A stretch of DNA of 64,000 nt, from positions 1 through 64,000 of the forward strand of contig NZ_BMNC01000008.1 of the NCBI RefSeq assembly GCF_014646255.1. The letters are read 5' to 3'. A program made the position numbers and the translations under genes. Source of the DNA: Lentzea pudingi. Its GTDB lineage: Bacteria; Actinomycetota; Actinomycetes; Mycobacteriales; Pseudonocardiaceae. Each line of letters opens with the position of its first letter. Position 1 is the first letter of the stretch. Below are positions 51,158 through 59,345 of this stretch, one piece after another. The notes under the pieces were generated by a model. That model saw only the letters and a program-made list of their open reading frames with translations, made no database searches and was not told the origin of the DNA.

Positions 51158-53078
51158 GCTCGAAGCGCGGCACCGTGACCGAACCTCCCAGCGCCTGCGT
51201 GGCGTGGTTGAAGATGCCGAACCGGTAGCCCATGAAGAACTGCCACTCGTTCTTCAGCGTGAAGCCGGTGCCCAGCGAGGTGAAGTTCACGCCGTCGGTG
51301 CTGTAGGAGAACCTGGCCTGCCGTCCGCTGCCCGGACGGATGTCGGCGTTGGCGCGCAACCAGATCCGGGTTCCGGCGAGGGTCGCGCTCGCGACCTCCG
51401 CACCGGTACCGGTGGTGTTCCAGTTGCCGTCCATGGTCAGGCCGTTGACCATGACGACGCGGTTGCGGCCGTTGTCGCGTTTGACGCCTATCCACGCCGA
51501 CGAGTCGCGCAGCATCGCGAGACCGGTGCGGTCGCCGTCGCGCATCGAGGCCAGGTCGAGGGTGACGGTGGCGGTCGACGTCGGCCCCTGGACGCGGTGG
51601 GTGAGGGTGTTGCGGGCGTTGTACAGGTCGTTGGTGACAGTCGCTGTGGACAGCCGCAAACCGTTGTTCACGCTGTACTTCGTGGTGTCCGGGTTGTGGT
51701 TCCACTCCCACTGGGGTTTGAGCGTCGTCCCGTCGAAGGTGTCGACGCCGGTCATGGGCTTCACCGGGCGTGACGGCAGGTTCGGCATCGGGTAGTTCGC
51801 ACCCCAGCCGCCGTTGACCGTGGTGATGCGCGGCCAGCCGTCGGAGGTCCAGGTGATCGGCGCGAGCACCGGCACGCGGCCACCGGGGTAGGCGTCGACG
51901 AACGCCATGTAGTACCAGTCGCCGTTCTGCGTCTGGACCATGCCGCCCTGGTGCGGCACTCCCCCGCCCTGGATCGGGCCGGGCATGTCGAGCAGCACCT
52001 GCTGCACGGTGTAGGGGCCGAACGGGCTCGACGCCTTGAGCACGTACTGGCCGTTCGCGGGCCGGGTCAGCCAGATGTAGTAGCTGCCGCCGCGCTTGTA
52101 GAACCGCGCTCCCTCCAGGGTTCCGATGTTCGAGGGCGTCTGGAACACCTGCTGCGACCGCACCTCGGACTTCCCGTCCGCCGAGAGCTGCGCGACGCTG
52201 ATCGTGGTGTTGCCGTAGGCGACGTACATCGTGTCGTTGTCGTCGACCAGCATTCCCGCGTCGTAGTAGCACTTGTTGATCGTGGAGAGCTTGGACCACT
52301 GCGCGTCCACGGAGGTCGCGGTGTAGATGTGCGTCTGGGCGAAGTCGACGCAGCCACCCCAGTAGAACGTGTTGTTGCTCTTGCGGTGGTTGAGGAACGA
52401 GGCCCAGATGCCCCGCACGTACCCCCTGCCGCCGTTGAGGTCGTACTTGGGGCCGAAGTCGAGGCGTGGCACGGAGTGTCCGGCGAACTCCCAGTTGACC
52501 AGGTCGTAGGAGCGCAGGACCGGCGCGCCCGGCGAGTAGTGCATGGTCGACGCCGAGTAGTAGTAAGCGTCACCGACGCGGATGATGTCGATGTCCGCGA
52601 AGTCCTGCCACAGCACCGGGTTCGTGAAGGACGACGGTCTCGGCGTGGTCGTGGTCGTGGTGGTGGTCGTCGTGGGTGCGCCGGTGTCGCCGCAGGTGGT
52701 GCCGTTCAGGCGGAACGACACCGGGTCGGGGTTGCTGGAGCCGGACGTGGCGTTGAACCCGAACTCGACCTTGCCGCCGGCCGGGATCGCCGCGTTGTAG
52801 GAGGCGTTGCGCGCGCTGACCGCGCCGCCGCTCTGCGTGATCACGGCGTTCCAGTGCTGCCCGACCTGCTGCCCGGAGGCGTAGGTCCACTCGAGCGTCC
52901 AGCCGGCGATCGCGTCCCCGGTGTTCGTGATCGACACGGCCGCGCCGAAGCCGCCCTGCCACTCGGAGTTCTTCGCGTAGGTGACGGCACAACCGGGAGC
53001 CGCCTGTGCCGCCGTGCTCGCGGCGACCCCCGCCGCCACCAGCGTGAGCGCGGACAGCGTGACCGGAACCCACCTCAT
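51144..53078 (-). CDS. Secreted CBM2-GH43 beta-xylosidase/arabinofuranosidase
   Basis: This protein of 644 residues has a signal peptide (1-27), a CBM2 (about 28-128), a ten-Thr linker, a GH43 propeller (about 150-440) and a C-terminal beta-sandwich (about 450-644). The GH43 domain carries the catalytic Asp in DFADIDIIRVGDAYYYSAST and the pKa-modulating Asp in YDAGMLVDDNDTMYVAYG. The C-terminal domain is typical of GH43 subfamilies 11 and 12. It is probably active on xylo-oligosaccharides or arabinoxylan side chains. The ATG at 53078 overlaps the GH27 stop (ATGA), so the two secreted enzymes are co-translated. Confidence 0.88.
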   Translation of the reverse strand: MRWVPVTLSALTLVAAGVAASTAAQAAPGCAVTYAKNSEWQGGFGAAVSITNTGDAIAGWTLEWTYASGQQVGQHWNAVITQSGGAVSARNASYNAAIPAGGKVEFGFNATSGSSNPDPVSFRLNGTTCGDTGAPTTTTTTTTTTPRPSSFTNPVLWQDFADIDIIRVGDAYYYSASTMHYSPGAPVLRSYDLVNWEFAGHSVPRLDFGPKYDLNGGRGYVRGIWASFLNHRKSNNTFYWGGCVDFAQTHIYTATSVDAQWSKLSTINKCYYDAGMLVDDNDTMYVAYGNTTISVAQLSADGKSEVRSQQVFQTPSNIGTLEGARFYKRGGSYYIWLTRPANGQYVLKASSPFGPYTVQQVLLDMPGPIQGGGVPHQGGMVQTQNGDWYYMAFVDAYPGGRVPVLAPITWTSDGWPRITTVNGGWGANYPMPNLPSRPVKPMTGVDTFDGTTLKPQWEWNHNPDTTKYSVNNGLRLSTATVTNDLYNARNTLTHRVQGPTSTATVTLDLASMRDGDRTGLAMLRDSSAWIGVKRDNGRNRVVMVNGLTMDGNWNTTGTGAEVASATLAGTRIWLRANADIRPGSGRQARFSYSTDGVNFTSLGTGFTLKNEWQFFMGYRFGIFNHATQALGGSVTVPRFELTTP

Positions 53079-54700
53079 GATCGCGCCCACCTCTGGTTGG
53101 ACTGGCCGTTGCAGGTCCACAGCACCAGCTTCGAGCCGTTGGCCGTCGCAGCCCGTTCGACGTCGAGGCACAGGCCGGCGTTCGTGTTGCGGAGCGTTCC
53201 GTCCGAGCCGAGCGTCCAGCGCTGGTTCGCCTGACCGTTGCATGGCCAGGTGATGACCCTCGTGCCGTTCGCGGTGCCCTGGTCGTAGGCGTCGAGGCAC
53301 TTGTCGCCGAACACCCGCACCTCTCCGTTCGGCCACGACGTCCACTGCTGCGAGGCAGGGGTGAGGCAGTCCTGGACCACGGCGGCGGTCCCGGCGGCGG
53401 TGGACCCGTTCTCGACGTCGAGGCAGCGGTTCGACCCCGCCCCGCGAAGGCGCGACGTGGTGCTCTGCACCGGCGTCCCACCCGTCACCCGGTACGCCGC
53501 GACGCCGTGCGCGGGAACAGAGGCGGAGATCGCGCCCGAGGTGCCGGACGTGCCACCGGTCCACAGGTCGGTCAGCGTGAAGGCGCTCCCCGACAGGCCG
53601 ATCTGGGCGGCCGTGGTGGTGACGGTCGCGGTGCCGCCGCCCCGGTTGAACAGGCCGACCGCGACCGAGCCGTCCGCGAGGGGTTTGGCGAACACCTCGG
53701 TGGCGCCGTCGTCGCGCACCCGCCGCCCTCCCGCACCGAGCGCGTCCTGGTTCACCGCGAGCAGGCGCTGGTTGCGCAGGACCGCGCTCACGTCGGCGGA
53801 CATGGTGCGGATGTCGTTGCCGGCCATCAGCGGCGCCGCCAGCAACGCCCACAGCGCGAAGTGCGAGCGGGACTCGGTGAGGGTGAGCCCGGGACGCCCG
53901 ACCACCAGCATGTCCGGGTCGTTCCAGTGCCCCGGCCCGGACTGGGCCGCGAGCGGGGCGGTCACGTCGACGACGTTGCCCACGCCCATCGGGTAGCTGT
54001 TGACGTTGCCGTTCTGCCAGATGTCCAGCAGGTCCTCCGTGGTGCGCCACAGGTCCGCGACCTGGCCCCAGTCGTACCGGTCGCCGGTGATGGCGTGGAA
54101 GCTGTTGGGGTTGATGCTGTAGACGATCGGGCGGCCGGTGGCGCGCAGGGCATCACGCATGATCGAGAACCGGGCGACCTGCTCGTCGCGGGTGCCCGCG
54201 CCCGAGCACCAGTCGTACTTCAGGTAGTCCACGCCCCAGGACGCGAACGTGCGCGCGTCCTGCACCTCGTGGCCTTTGCTGCCAGTGGAACCGGGATGGG
54301 CACCGGTGGTCTGCGCACACGTGCGTTCGTTCGGCACCTGGTAGATGCCGAACTTCAGGCCCCGCGCGTGGATGTAGTCGCCCAGCGCCTTCATGCCGCT
54401 GGGGAACTTCGACGGGTGCGAGCGCAGGGCACCCACCGAGTCGCGCTGCGGGTCGAACCAGCAGTCGTCCACGACGACGTACTGGTAACCGGCGTCGCGC
54501 ATGCCCGACGACACCATCGCGTCGGCGGCTTGGCGGACCTGGCCCTCGGTGATGCCGCAGCCGAAGCTGTTCCAGCTGTTCCAGCCCAGGGGCGGGGTCA
54601 GGGCAGGGCTGCCGGGAGCCGCCGAGGCGGTGCTGACGGCCGACAGTGCCGTGAGCACGGCGACGGCGAGGTGTGCGAGTGGCCTGAACCGGGAGGGCAT
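53075..54700 (-). CDS. Secreted GH27 alpha-galactosidase / beta-L-arabinopyranosidase with ricin-B domain
   Basis: This protein of 541 residues has a signal peptide (1-28) and a GH27 barrel (about 33-310) with LGWNSWNSFGC, the nucleophile D163 in YLKYDWCSG and the acid/base D223 in WRTTEDL. An Ig-like C domain (about 315-400) and a ricin-B/CBM13 module (about 410-541) follow, with QxW repeats (CNGQANQRW, CNGQSNQRW). GH27 with CBM13 in actinobacteria covers both alpha-galactosidase and beta-L-arabinopyranosidase; the arabinose context favours either. AGGGG precedes the ATG at 54700. It is the second gene of the GH62-GH27-GH43 run. Confidence 0.9.
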   Translation of the reverse strand: MPSRFRPLAHLAVAVLTALSAVSTASAAPGSPALTPPLGWNSWNSFGCGITEGQVRQAADAMVSSGMRDAGYQYVVVDDCWFDPQRDSVGALRSHPSKFPSGMKALGDYIHARGLKFGIYQVPNERTCAQTTGAHPGSTGSKGHEVQDARTFASWGVDYLKYDWCSGAGTRDEQVARFSIMRDALRATGRPIVYSINPNSFHAITGDRYDWGQVADLWRTTEDLLDIWQNGNVNSYPMGVGNVVDVTAPLAAQSGPGHWNDPDMLVVGRPGLTLTESRSHFALWALLAAPLMAGNDIRTMSADVSAVLRNQRLLAVNQDALGAGGRRVRDDGATEVFAKPLADGSVAVGLFNRGGGTATVTTTAAQIGLSGSAFTLTDLWTGGTSGTSGAISASVPAHGVAAYRVTGGTPVQSTTSRLRGAGSNRCLDVENGSTAAGTAAVVQDCLTPASQQWTSWPNGEVRVFGDKCLDAYDQGTANGTRVITWPCNGQANQRWTLGSDGTLRNTNAGLCLDVERAATANGSKLVLWTCNGQSNQRWARS

Positions 54701-54720
54701 CGTGGCCCCTTTCTCCCGGA

Positions 54721-54756
54721 GCCGGTGCCGCCGGCGGCGCTACCGGCGGCACCGGC
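54721..54756 (-). terminator. Intercistronic hairpin between GH62 and GH27
   Basis: A perfect 14-bp stem, GCCGGTGCCGCCGG (54721-54734) with CCGGCGGCACCGGC (54743-54756) and an 8-nt loop, lies 8 bp after the GH62 stop and 21 bp before the GH27 start. It could terminate most transcripts, leaving less GH27-GH43 mRNA, or it could stabilise the GH62 message end. Confidence 0.7.
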
Positions 54757-54763
54757 CCCGGGA

Positions 54764-56203
54764 TCAGCAGGTGGAGTTGGTCTGGGTGAGCAGGCCGAGC
54801 CGCCACGGCAGCCGGTTGTACTCACCCCCGGCGCTGGGATCCATGCCCTGGTAGAGGTAGCTGAGCCGGCACGGGCTGATCTCCATCGTCTGGTCGACGT
54901 TCGTGCGGACCATCTCGCCGTGGCTGATGTCGCGGGTCCACTGTCCACTCGGGAACGTCACGTTGTTCGCGCGGGCGAACGGGTTCGACTCGCTGTCGGC
55001 CAGAGCGGTCCACGGGCCGGTGATCGAGGGCGCGGTCCAGGAGCGGAACCAGCGGCGGCCGTCGGTGCCGATCGCCTCGTGCACCAGCAGCCACTGGTCC
55101 TTCCCGGCGATCTTGTAGACGTTCGACGCCTCGAACAACCTGTTGCGGTCGCTGTCCTGCATCGCGATCACCGTGTTGGTGAAGCCGTTGGGGAACTGCG
55201 CGAGGCTCGTCTCCGACCGGTAGAGGTGGCCGTTGTCGTCGGAGGAGAACAGGTAGCACTTCGCGGTGTCGCACACCGTCCAGAAGTCGACCCAGTACCC
55301 GTTGCCGATGTTGTCGCGGATGATCTGCGGCATGCCGCCCGCGTAGAAGTTCCTGGGCGTGGACCACGACGCCGGGTTCGCGATGTCGGAGGTCGTGGAG
55401 TACGACGCGTTCGACCCGGTCTGGTAGACGAGGTACCAGAGGCGTTGCGGCGCGAAGTAGAACACCTGCGGCGCCGCCCGGTAGCCGGTGCCGATGCCGG
55501 AGCGGTCGAGGTAGAAGTGGGGTGCCGCCGACGCCTGGGACCAGTCGGTGAAGCTGGTGTACATCAGGTTGTAGCCGTCGGTGTAGGTCGAGGCGAAGAC
55601 GTGGTACTTGCCGTTGTGGTAGACGACGCTCGGGTCCTTCACCGCGACGTTGGCGTGCGTCGCGTCCGGCTTCGGGCTGATCAGCTGGCCGCTGGAGGAC
55701 CAGCGGAAGCTCGACGGCAGACCACCCACCGGCGGGTTGCCCGTGGTGGTGGTCGTGGTGGGGCCGACGCCGCCGGTGCACAGGGTGCCGTTGAGCGTGA
55801 ACGCCACCGGGTTCGGGTTGTTCGTGCCGGAGGCGGAACCGTTGAACCCGAACTCGACCTTGCCCCCGGTGGGGATCGTCGCGTTGTAGGACACGTTGCG
55901 CGCGGTCACCTGGGCACCGGACTGCGCCACCTGGGCGTTCCAGGCCTGCTGCACCTGCTGCCCGGCGCCGAAGCTCCAGGTGAGCGTCCAGCCGTTGACC
56001 GCGTCACCGAGGTTCGTCACGGCGACGGCGGCGGTGAACCCACCGTCCCATTGCGACGGTGCCGAGTACGCGACCGAACAGCCGGGCGCAGCCGAGGCTG
56101 GCTGCCCGGCCAGCGCGGTCAGCGCGGTCACCGCGATGAGCGGGACCGCGGCCAGGGCGGTGAGCCGGGCGCGCCGGGACGAGCGGATCCGTGCGAGGAA
56201 CAT
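54764..56203 (-). CDS. Secreted CBM2-GH62 alpha-L-arabinofuranosidase
   Basis: This protein of 479 residues has a signal peptide (1-39), a CBM2 (about 40-140), a short six-Thr linker and a GH62 five-bladed propeller (about 165-479). The GH62 domain shows VKDPSVVYHNGKYHVFAST, the YWVDFWTVCDTAKCYLFSSD disulfide region and the NVTFPSGQWTRDISHGEMVR substrate loop. It removes arabinofuranose from arabinoxylan. The ATG at 56203 was chosen because it opens the signal peptide. It is the first gene after the LacI regulator and is preceded by a LacI-type operator at 56311. Confidence 0.92.
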   Translation of the reverse strand: MFLARIRSSRRARLTALAAVPLIAVTALTALAGQPASAAPGCSVAYSAPSQWDGGFTAAVAVTNLGDAVNGWTLTWSFGAGQQVQQAWNAQVAQSGAQVTARNVSYNATIPTGGKVEFGFNGSASGTNNPNPVAFTLNGTLCTGGVGPTTTTTTGNPPVGGLPSSFRWSSSGQLISPKPDATHANVAVKDPSVVYHNGKYHVFASTYTDGYNLMYTSFTDWSQASAAPHFYLDRSGIGTGYRAAPQVFYFAPQRLWYLVYQTGSNASYSTTSDIANPASWSTPRNFYAGGMPQIIRDNIGNGYWVDFWTVCDTAKCYLFSSDDNGHLYRSETSLAQFPNGFTNTVIAMQDSDRNRLFEASNVYKIAGKDQWLLVHEAIGTDGRRWFRSWTAPSITGPWTALADSESNPFARANNVTFPSGQWTRDISHGEMVRTNVDQTMEISPCRLSYLYQGMDPSAGGEYNRLPWRLGLLTQTNSTC

Positions 56204-56310
56204 GATCACCCTTCGTCGCTGGAGGGAGCGGGACCAGGTGCTGACATCGAGGTGCCGCACAGCGGCTTCCAGCAATGTAACGACGCTTTCACGAAGCGGT
56301 CAAAGCTAAA

Positions 56311-56324
56311 TGTGAGCGCTAACT
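56311..56324. promoter_or_regulatory. LacI-type operator upstream of GH62
   Basis: TGTGAGCGCTAACT lies 108 bp upstream of the GH62 start and matches the importer operators at 40739 and 40795 in 12-13 of 14 positions. It links the arabinosidase genes to the importer. Confidence 0.72.
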
Positions 56325-56377
56325 TTTAGCAGCCCTCGCCACGAATTCGTTGACCTGCAAAGCTGGGATCGCCGGAC

Positions 56378-56391
56378 TGTTAACGCAAACA
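56378..56391. promoter_or_regulatory. Weak LacI-type operator at the lacI 3' end
   Basis: TGTTAACGCAAACA is a degenerate match to the same operator, overlapping the last codons of the lacI gene and 67 bp from the stronger site. It may be an auxiliary site. Confidence 0.4.
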
Positions 56392-57399
56392 AGTGGGCGC
56401 CACCGAACCGCCCGTGCGCACCGGCATCGGCAGCCGGTGGACCACCGGCGACCGGGCGCCGCGCCCCTCCACGACCTCGAGCAGGACCTCCACCGCCCGC
56501 TCGCCGAGCTCGCGGTGGGGCTGGGCGAGCGTGGTGAGCCGGGGACGCATCCAGGAGGCGACGGGGTGGTCGCCGAACCCGAGCACGGACACGTCGCCCG
56601 GCACGGAGAGCCCGGCGTCGGCGAGGGCCTGGTACGCGCCGAACGCGAGGCGGTCGTCGAGGCACACCAGCGCTTGCGGCCGGTGGTGGCGCAGCAGATC
56701 CGCGGTCACCGCGTAGCCCTCTTCAGCCGTCCACTTCGGACATTCAGCCGCGTCAGCCACCCAGACTCCCGCCGCGGCGAACACCTCGCGCAGGCCGGTG
56801 AGGCGTTCCGCCGCCGCGCCGCCGTGTGATCCCGGTCCGGCACCGATCAGGTGGACGCCGCGAACGTGCCCGGCCTCGAGGAGGAGCCGTGCGGCGGAGT
56901 GACCACCCCGCACCTCGTCGGACACCACCGACGGAAGAGCCCCGGTGGCGTTGAGCAGGACGGCGGGCCCGCGCCGCAGACCGTCCGGCACGGCGACCGT
57001 CCGGGTGTGCGCCGCGGCGAACACGATGCCGTCCGCCTGCCGGTCGCGCATCGCCTCGACCAGGGCGCGCTCCACGGCCGGATCTCCACCGGACTCGCTG
57101 ACGAGCAGCATGAACCCGCGCCGGCACGCGGCCTCCAGCGCTCCCTTGACGACGTCGCCGACCGGACCGGACGCCTCGGCGGTGTCGAGCACCAACCCGA
57201 GCGTCCGCGACAACCCGGGACGCGCCGAGTGGGTGCCGCGCCGGTACCCCAGCTCCTGCGCGGTGGAGCGCACCCGCTGTTCGGCCGCCGGGGAGATGCG
57301 CAGCTCCCGCGCGCGTCCGGTCAGGACGAGCGAGGCCGTGGTGATCGACACCCCGCTCGCCGCCGCCACGTCGGCCAGGGTCACGCGTGATCGTCCCAC
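56380..57399 (-). CDS. LacI-family regulator of arabinose/xylose genes
   Basis: This repressor of 339 residues has an HTH (about 6-52; VTLADVAAASGVSITTASLV), a hinge and a sensor domain (LGLVLDTAEASGPVGDVVKG; VLGFGDHPVASWMRPRLTT). The HTH differs clearly from the CebR pair, fitting a different operator. It is upstream of GH62, GH27 and GH43 on the same strand. Operators of the TGTKAGCGMTAACA type before GH62 and before the sugar importer are its probable targets. The effector is probably a pentose; this is inferred from context. Confidence 0.82.
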   Translation of the reverse strand: MGRSRVTLADVAAASGVSITTASLVLTGRARELRISPAAEQRVRSTAQELGYRRGTHSARPGLSRTLGLVLDTAEASGPVGDVVKGALEAACRRGFMLLVSESGGDPAVERALVEAMRDRQADGIVFAAAHTRTVAVPDGLRRGPAVLLNATGALPSVVSDEVRGGHSAARLLLEAGHVRGVHLIGAGPGSHGGAAAERLTGLREVFAAAGVWVADAAECPKWTAEEGYAVTADLLRHHRPQALVCLDDRLAFGAYQALADAGLSVPGDVSVLGFGDHPVASWMRPRLTTLAQPHRELGERAVEVLLEVVEGRGARSPVVHRLPMPVRTGGSVAPTCLR

Positions 57400-57500
57400 C
57401 GCAGATCCGCCTCCCGCCGCACCGAGAACCTCTGCTCGAGGTTCCGTGGGTCACACGCTTGGACGGCCCCGGCGGAGGGACACCGTCCAGGACACGGAGA

Positions 57501-57528
57501 GGTCCCCGGCCGGTGCAGGCCGGGGACC
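57501..57528 (-). terminator. Terminator after GH6
   Basis: A perfect 11-bp stem, GGTCCCCGGCC with GGCCGGGGACC and a 6-nt loop, lies 16 bp downstream of the GH6 stop and before the lacI start. Confidence 0.78.
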
Positions 57529-57543
57529 CCCTTCGTCACCGCC

Positions 57544-58872
57544 TCAGGAGCAGGCGACGCCGTTCAGCACCGGAGACGAGAACGGTGGCGTGCCGTTGTA
57601 GTTGGCGTTGTACCCGATGTTCAGCTGGGCCCCGGACCCGATCGAGCCGTTCCAGGCCGCGTTCGCCACCCGGACCTGGTCGCCCGTGTCGGTCCACGTC
57701 CCGTTCCAGCCCTGGGTCACCGTGACCCCCGGCGCCGAGAACGTGAAGGTCCAGCCGTTGATGGCCGCACCGCGGTTCACGATCACGATCTCACCGGAGT
57801 AGCCGCCGTTCCACTGGCTCGTCACGCGGTGGGTCGCGGTGCACCCGCCACCGGGGTTGCCGCCGCCCGACGTGGTCGTGGTCGTCGTGGTCGTCGTCGT
57901 GATCGGCCCCGCCGCCATCGCGAGCTCATAGGCCCGCTGCGGCACGAACTGGCCGGCCGGTGCGATGCAGCCGTCCGACTCGCCCGGCAGCTTGATCCAC
58001 AGGAACGCCTCGATCCTCGAATCGCCCGTGTTCGTCGTGCTGGGCGTGCCGATCGCGCGCCCGGCCGGGTCGCACCACTCGCTGCCGGCGGGACCGTTGC
58101 CGTTGCGGCTGGTGTCGACCACGGCCTTGAGGCGGCTGTCGCCGACGGCGTTGAGCACGTTCTTCGCGAAGTTCACCTCGTCGGAGGTGGCGCGGTAGTT
58201 CGACACGTTGGTCGAGATGCCGTCGGCGCTGTTGGAGATGTCCGCGCCGCGCAACCGGTTCGCCGCCTCCGCCGGGGTCAGCCACGAGGAGTGGCCGATG
58301 TCGAAGTAGACCTTGGCCTGCCCGGAACCGGACTTGAGCTTCTTGCCCGCGTAGGCCATGGACGCCTTGGTCTGGTTCTGCTGGTCCGTGCTCTGGCAGT
58401 TGGTCATCAACGGCAGCACGTCCGGTTCCAGCACGATCGTCGCCGGACGTCCGGCGAGGCCCGCCGCGACCTCGTCGACCCACGCCCGGTAGGCCGTGTG
58501 GGAAGGCGCCCCGCCACCGCTCGCGCCTCCGCAGTCGCGGTTCGGGACGTTGTAGACCACCAGGATCGGGATCTTCCCGGCCGCGGCCGCCGCGCCCACG
58601 AAGGAGCTGACCTCCGACCGCACCGTCGACGTGTTGGTCGTCGTGTACCACCGCGCCTGCGGGACCGACGCGATGCGGTCGCGGATGACCGCCGCCCGCG
58701 AGTCGCCGGGATTGGCCGCCACCCACCGCGCGCTCGAGCTCGACGGGTCGACGTAGAACGCCGACTCGGCGGCACTGACGGTCGCGCCGCCGCTGATCAC
58801 CAGGGCCGCCACCCCGGTCACCGCCGCGCCCGCGAGCAGACTCGCGCTCGCGCCCCGCTTCCACCGTGTCAT
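57544..58872 (-). CDS. Secreted GH6 endoglucanase with CBM2
   Basis: This protein of 442 residues has a signal peptide (1-35), a GH6 domain (about 36-325), a ten-Thr linker (about 326-335) and a C-terminal CBM2 (about 345-442). Catalytic regions visible are YNVPNRDCG (D113) and the acid in LEPDVLP (D151), with ATSDEVNFAKNVLN and EAFLWIKLPGESDG near the active-site end. The length of the catalytic domain suggests an open-cleft endoglucanase (CelA-like) rather than an exo-enzyme. A CebR-like box lies 77 bp upstream. It is divergent from GH10. Confidence 0.92.
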   Translation of the reverse strand: MTRWKRGASASLLAGAAVTGVAALVISGGATVSAAESAFYVDPSSSSARWVAANPGDSRAAVIRDRIASVPQARWYTTTNTSTVRSEVSSFVGAAAAAGKIPILVVYNVPNRDCGGASGGGAPSHTAYRAWVDEVAAGLAGRPATIVLEPDVLPLMTNCQSTDQQNQTKASMAYAGKKLKSGSGQAKVYFDIGHSSWLTPAEAANRLRGADISNSADGISTNVSNYRATSDEVNFAKNVLNAVGDSRLKAVVDTSRNGNGPAGSEWCDPAGRAIGTPSTTNTGDSRIEAFLWIKLPGESDGCIAPAGQFVPQRAYELAMAAGPITTTTTTTTTTSGGGNPGGGCTATHRVTSQWNGGYSGEIVIVNRGAAINGWTFTFSAPGVTVTQGWNGTWTDTGDQVRVANAAWNGSIGSGAQLNIGYNANYNGTPPFSSPVLNGVACS

Positions 58873-58948
58873 CGTGTCTCCAGTTCGCTCGGTCGATGTG
58901 ATTCGGGTTCTCGCAGCGTCGGTGCTGCCCGGACGTGAATCGGCGACG

Positions 58949-58962
58949 CGGGAGCGCTCTCA
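58949..58962. promoter_or_regulatory. CebR-like box, GH6 promoter
   Basis: CGGGAGCGCTCTCA has two differences from the consensus. It lies 77 bp upstream of the GH6 start in the 473-bp divergent GH6-GH10 region, which contains no gene. Confidence 0.7.
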
Positions 58963-59054
58963 TACTTCGGAGAAGCGAATGCGAGTTCGGGTCAACGTAA
59001 CCACGGAACCCTGAATCGTCAACGGCGGAAGTGATAATGGCCGACGCCGCCGCA

Positions 59055-59072
59055 GAAAGTTTCGAAACTTTC
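59055..59072. promoter_or_regulatory. 18-bp palindrome, probable xylan-regulator site
   Basis: GAAAGTTTCGAAACTTTC is a perfect 18-bp palindrome midway between the GH6 and GH10 genes. CGAAAxTTTCG-type elements are found before xylanase genes in streptomycetes. No regulator for it is evident in the window. Confidence 0.75.
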
Positions 59073-59106
59073 CACGAAAATGCGATCAAGGCGGTGACGT
59101 GGTAGT

Positions 59107-59120
59107 TGGGAGCGCTCCCT
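59107..59120. promoter_or_regulatory. CebR-like box on the GH10 side
   Basis: TGGGAGCGCTCCCT has one difference from the consensus and lies 35 bp beyond the 18-bp palindrome. The long distance to the GH10 start (about 225 bp) means the promoter is probably well upstream of the ATG. Confidence 0.75.
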
Positions 59121-59345
59121 CATCAGGAGTAGGCCGATCAGGTCAATCGGTGTCGAATTCGACAACGACTTCTTGTGAGCGTCGATGAACGACTGCGACA
59201 CTCCGGAACGGCAACGGCGGGCGACGACGGAACATCTCCGCCAATTCTCACCGCCCACCGAGATCCGGCAATGGCGCACCGGGTCCGGCCATCCGTCCTG
59301 CCCATCACCACCCTGCATTCGGGTTGACCTCGGAAAGTGTGGAAG

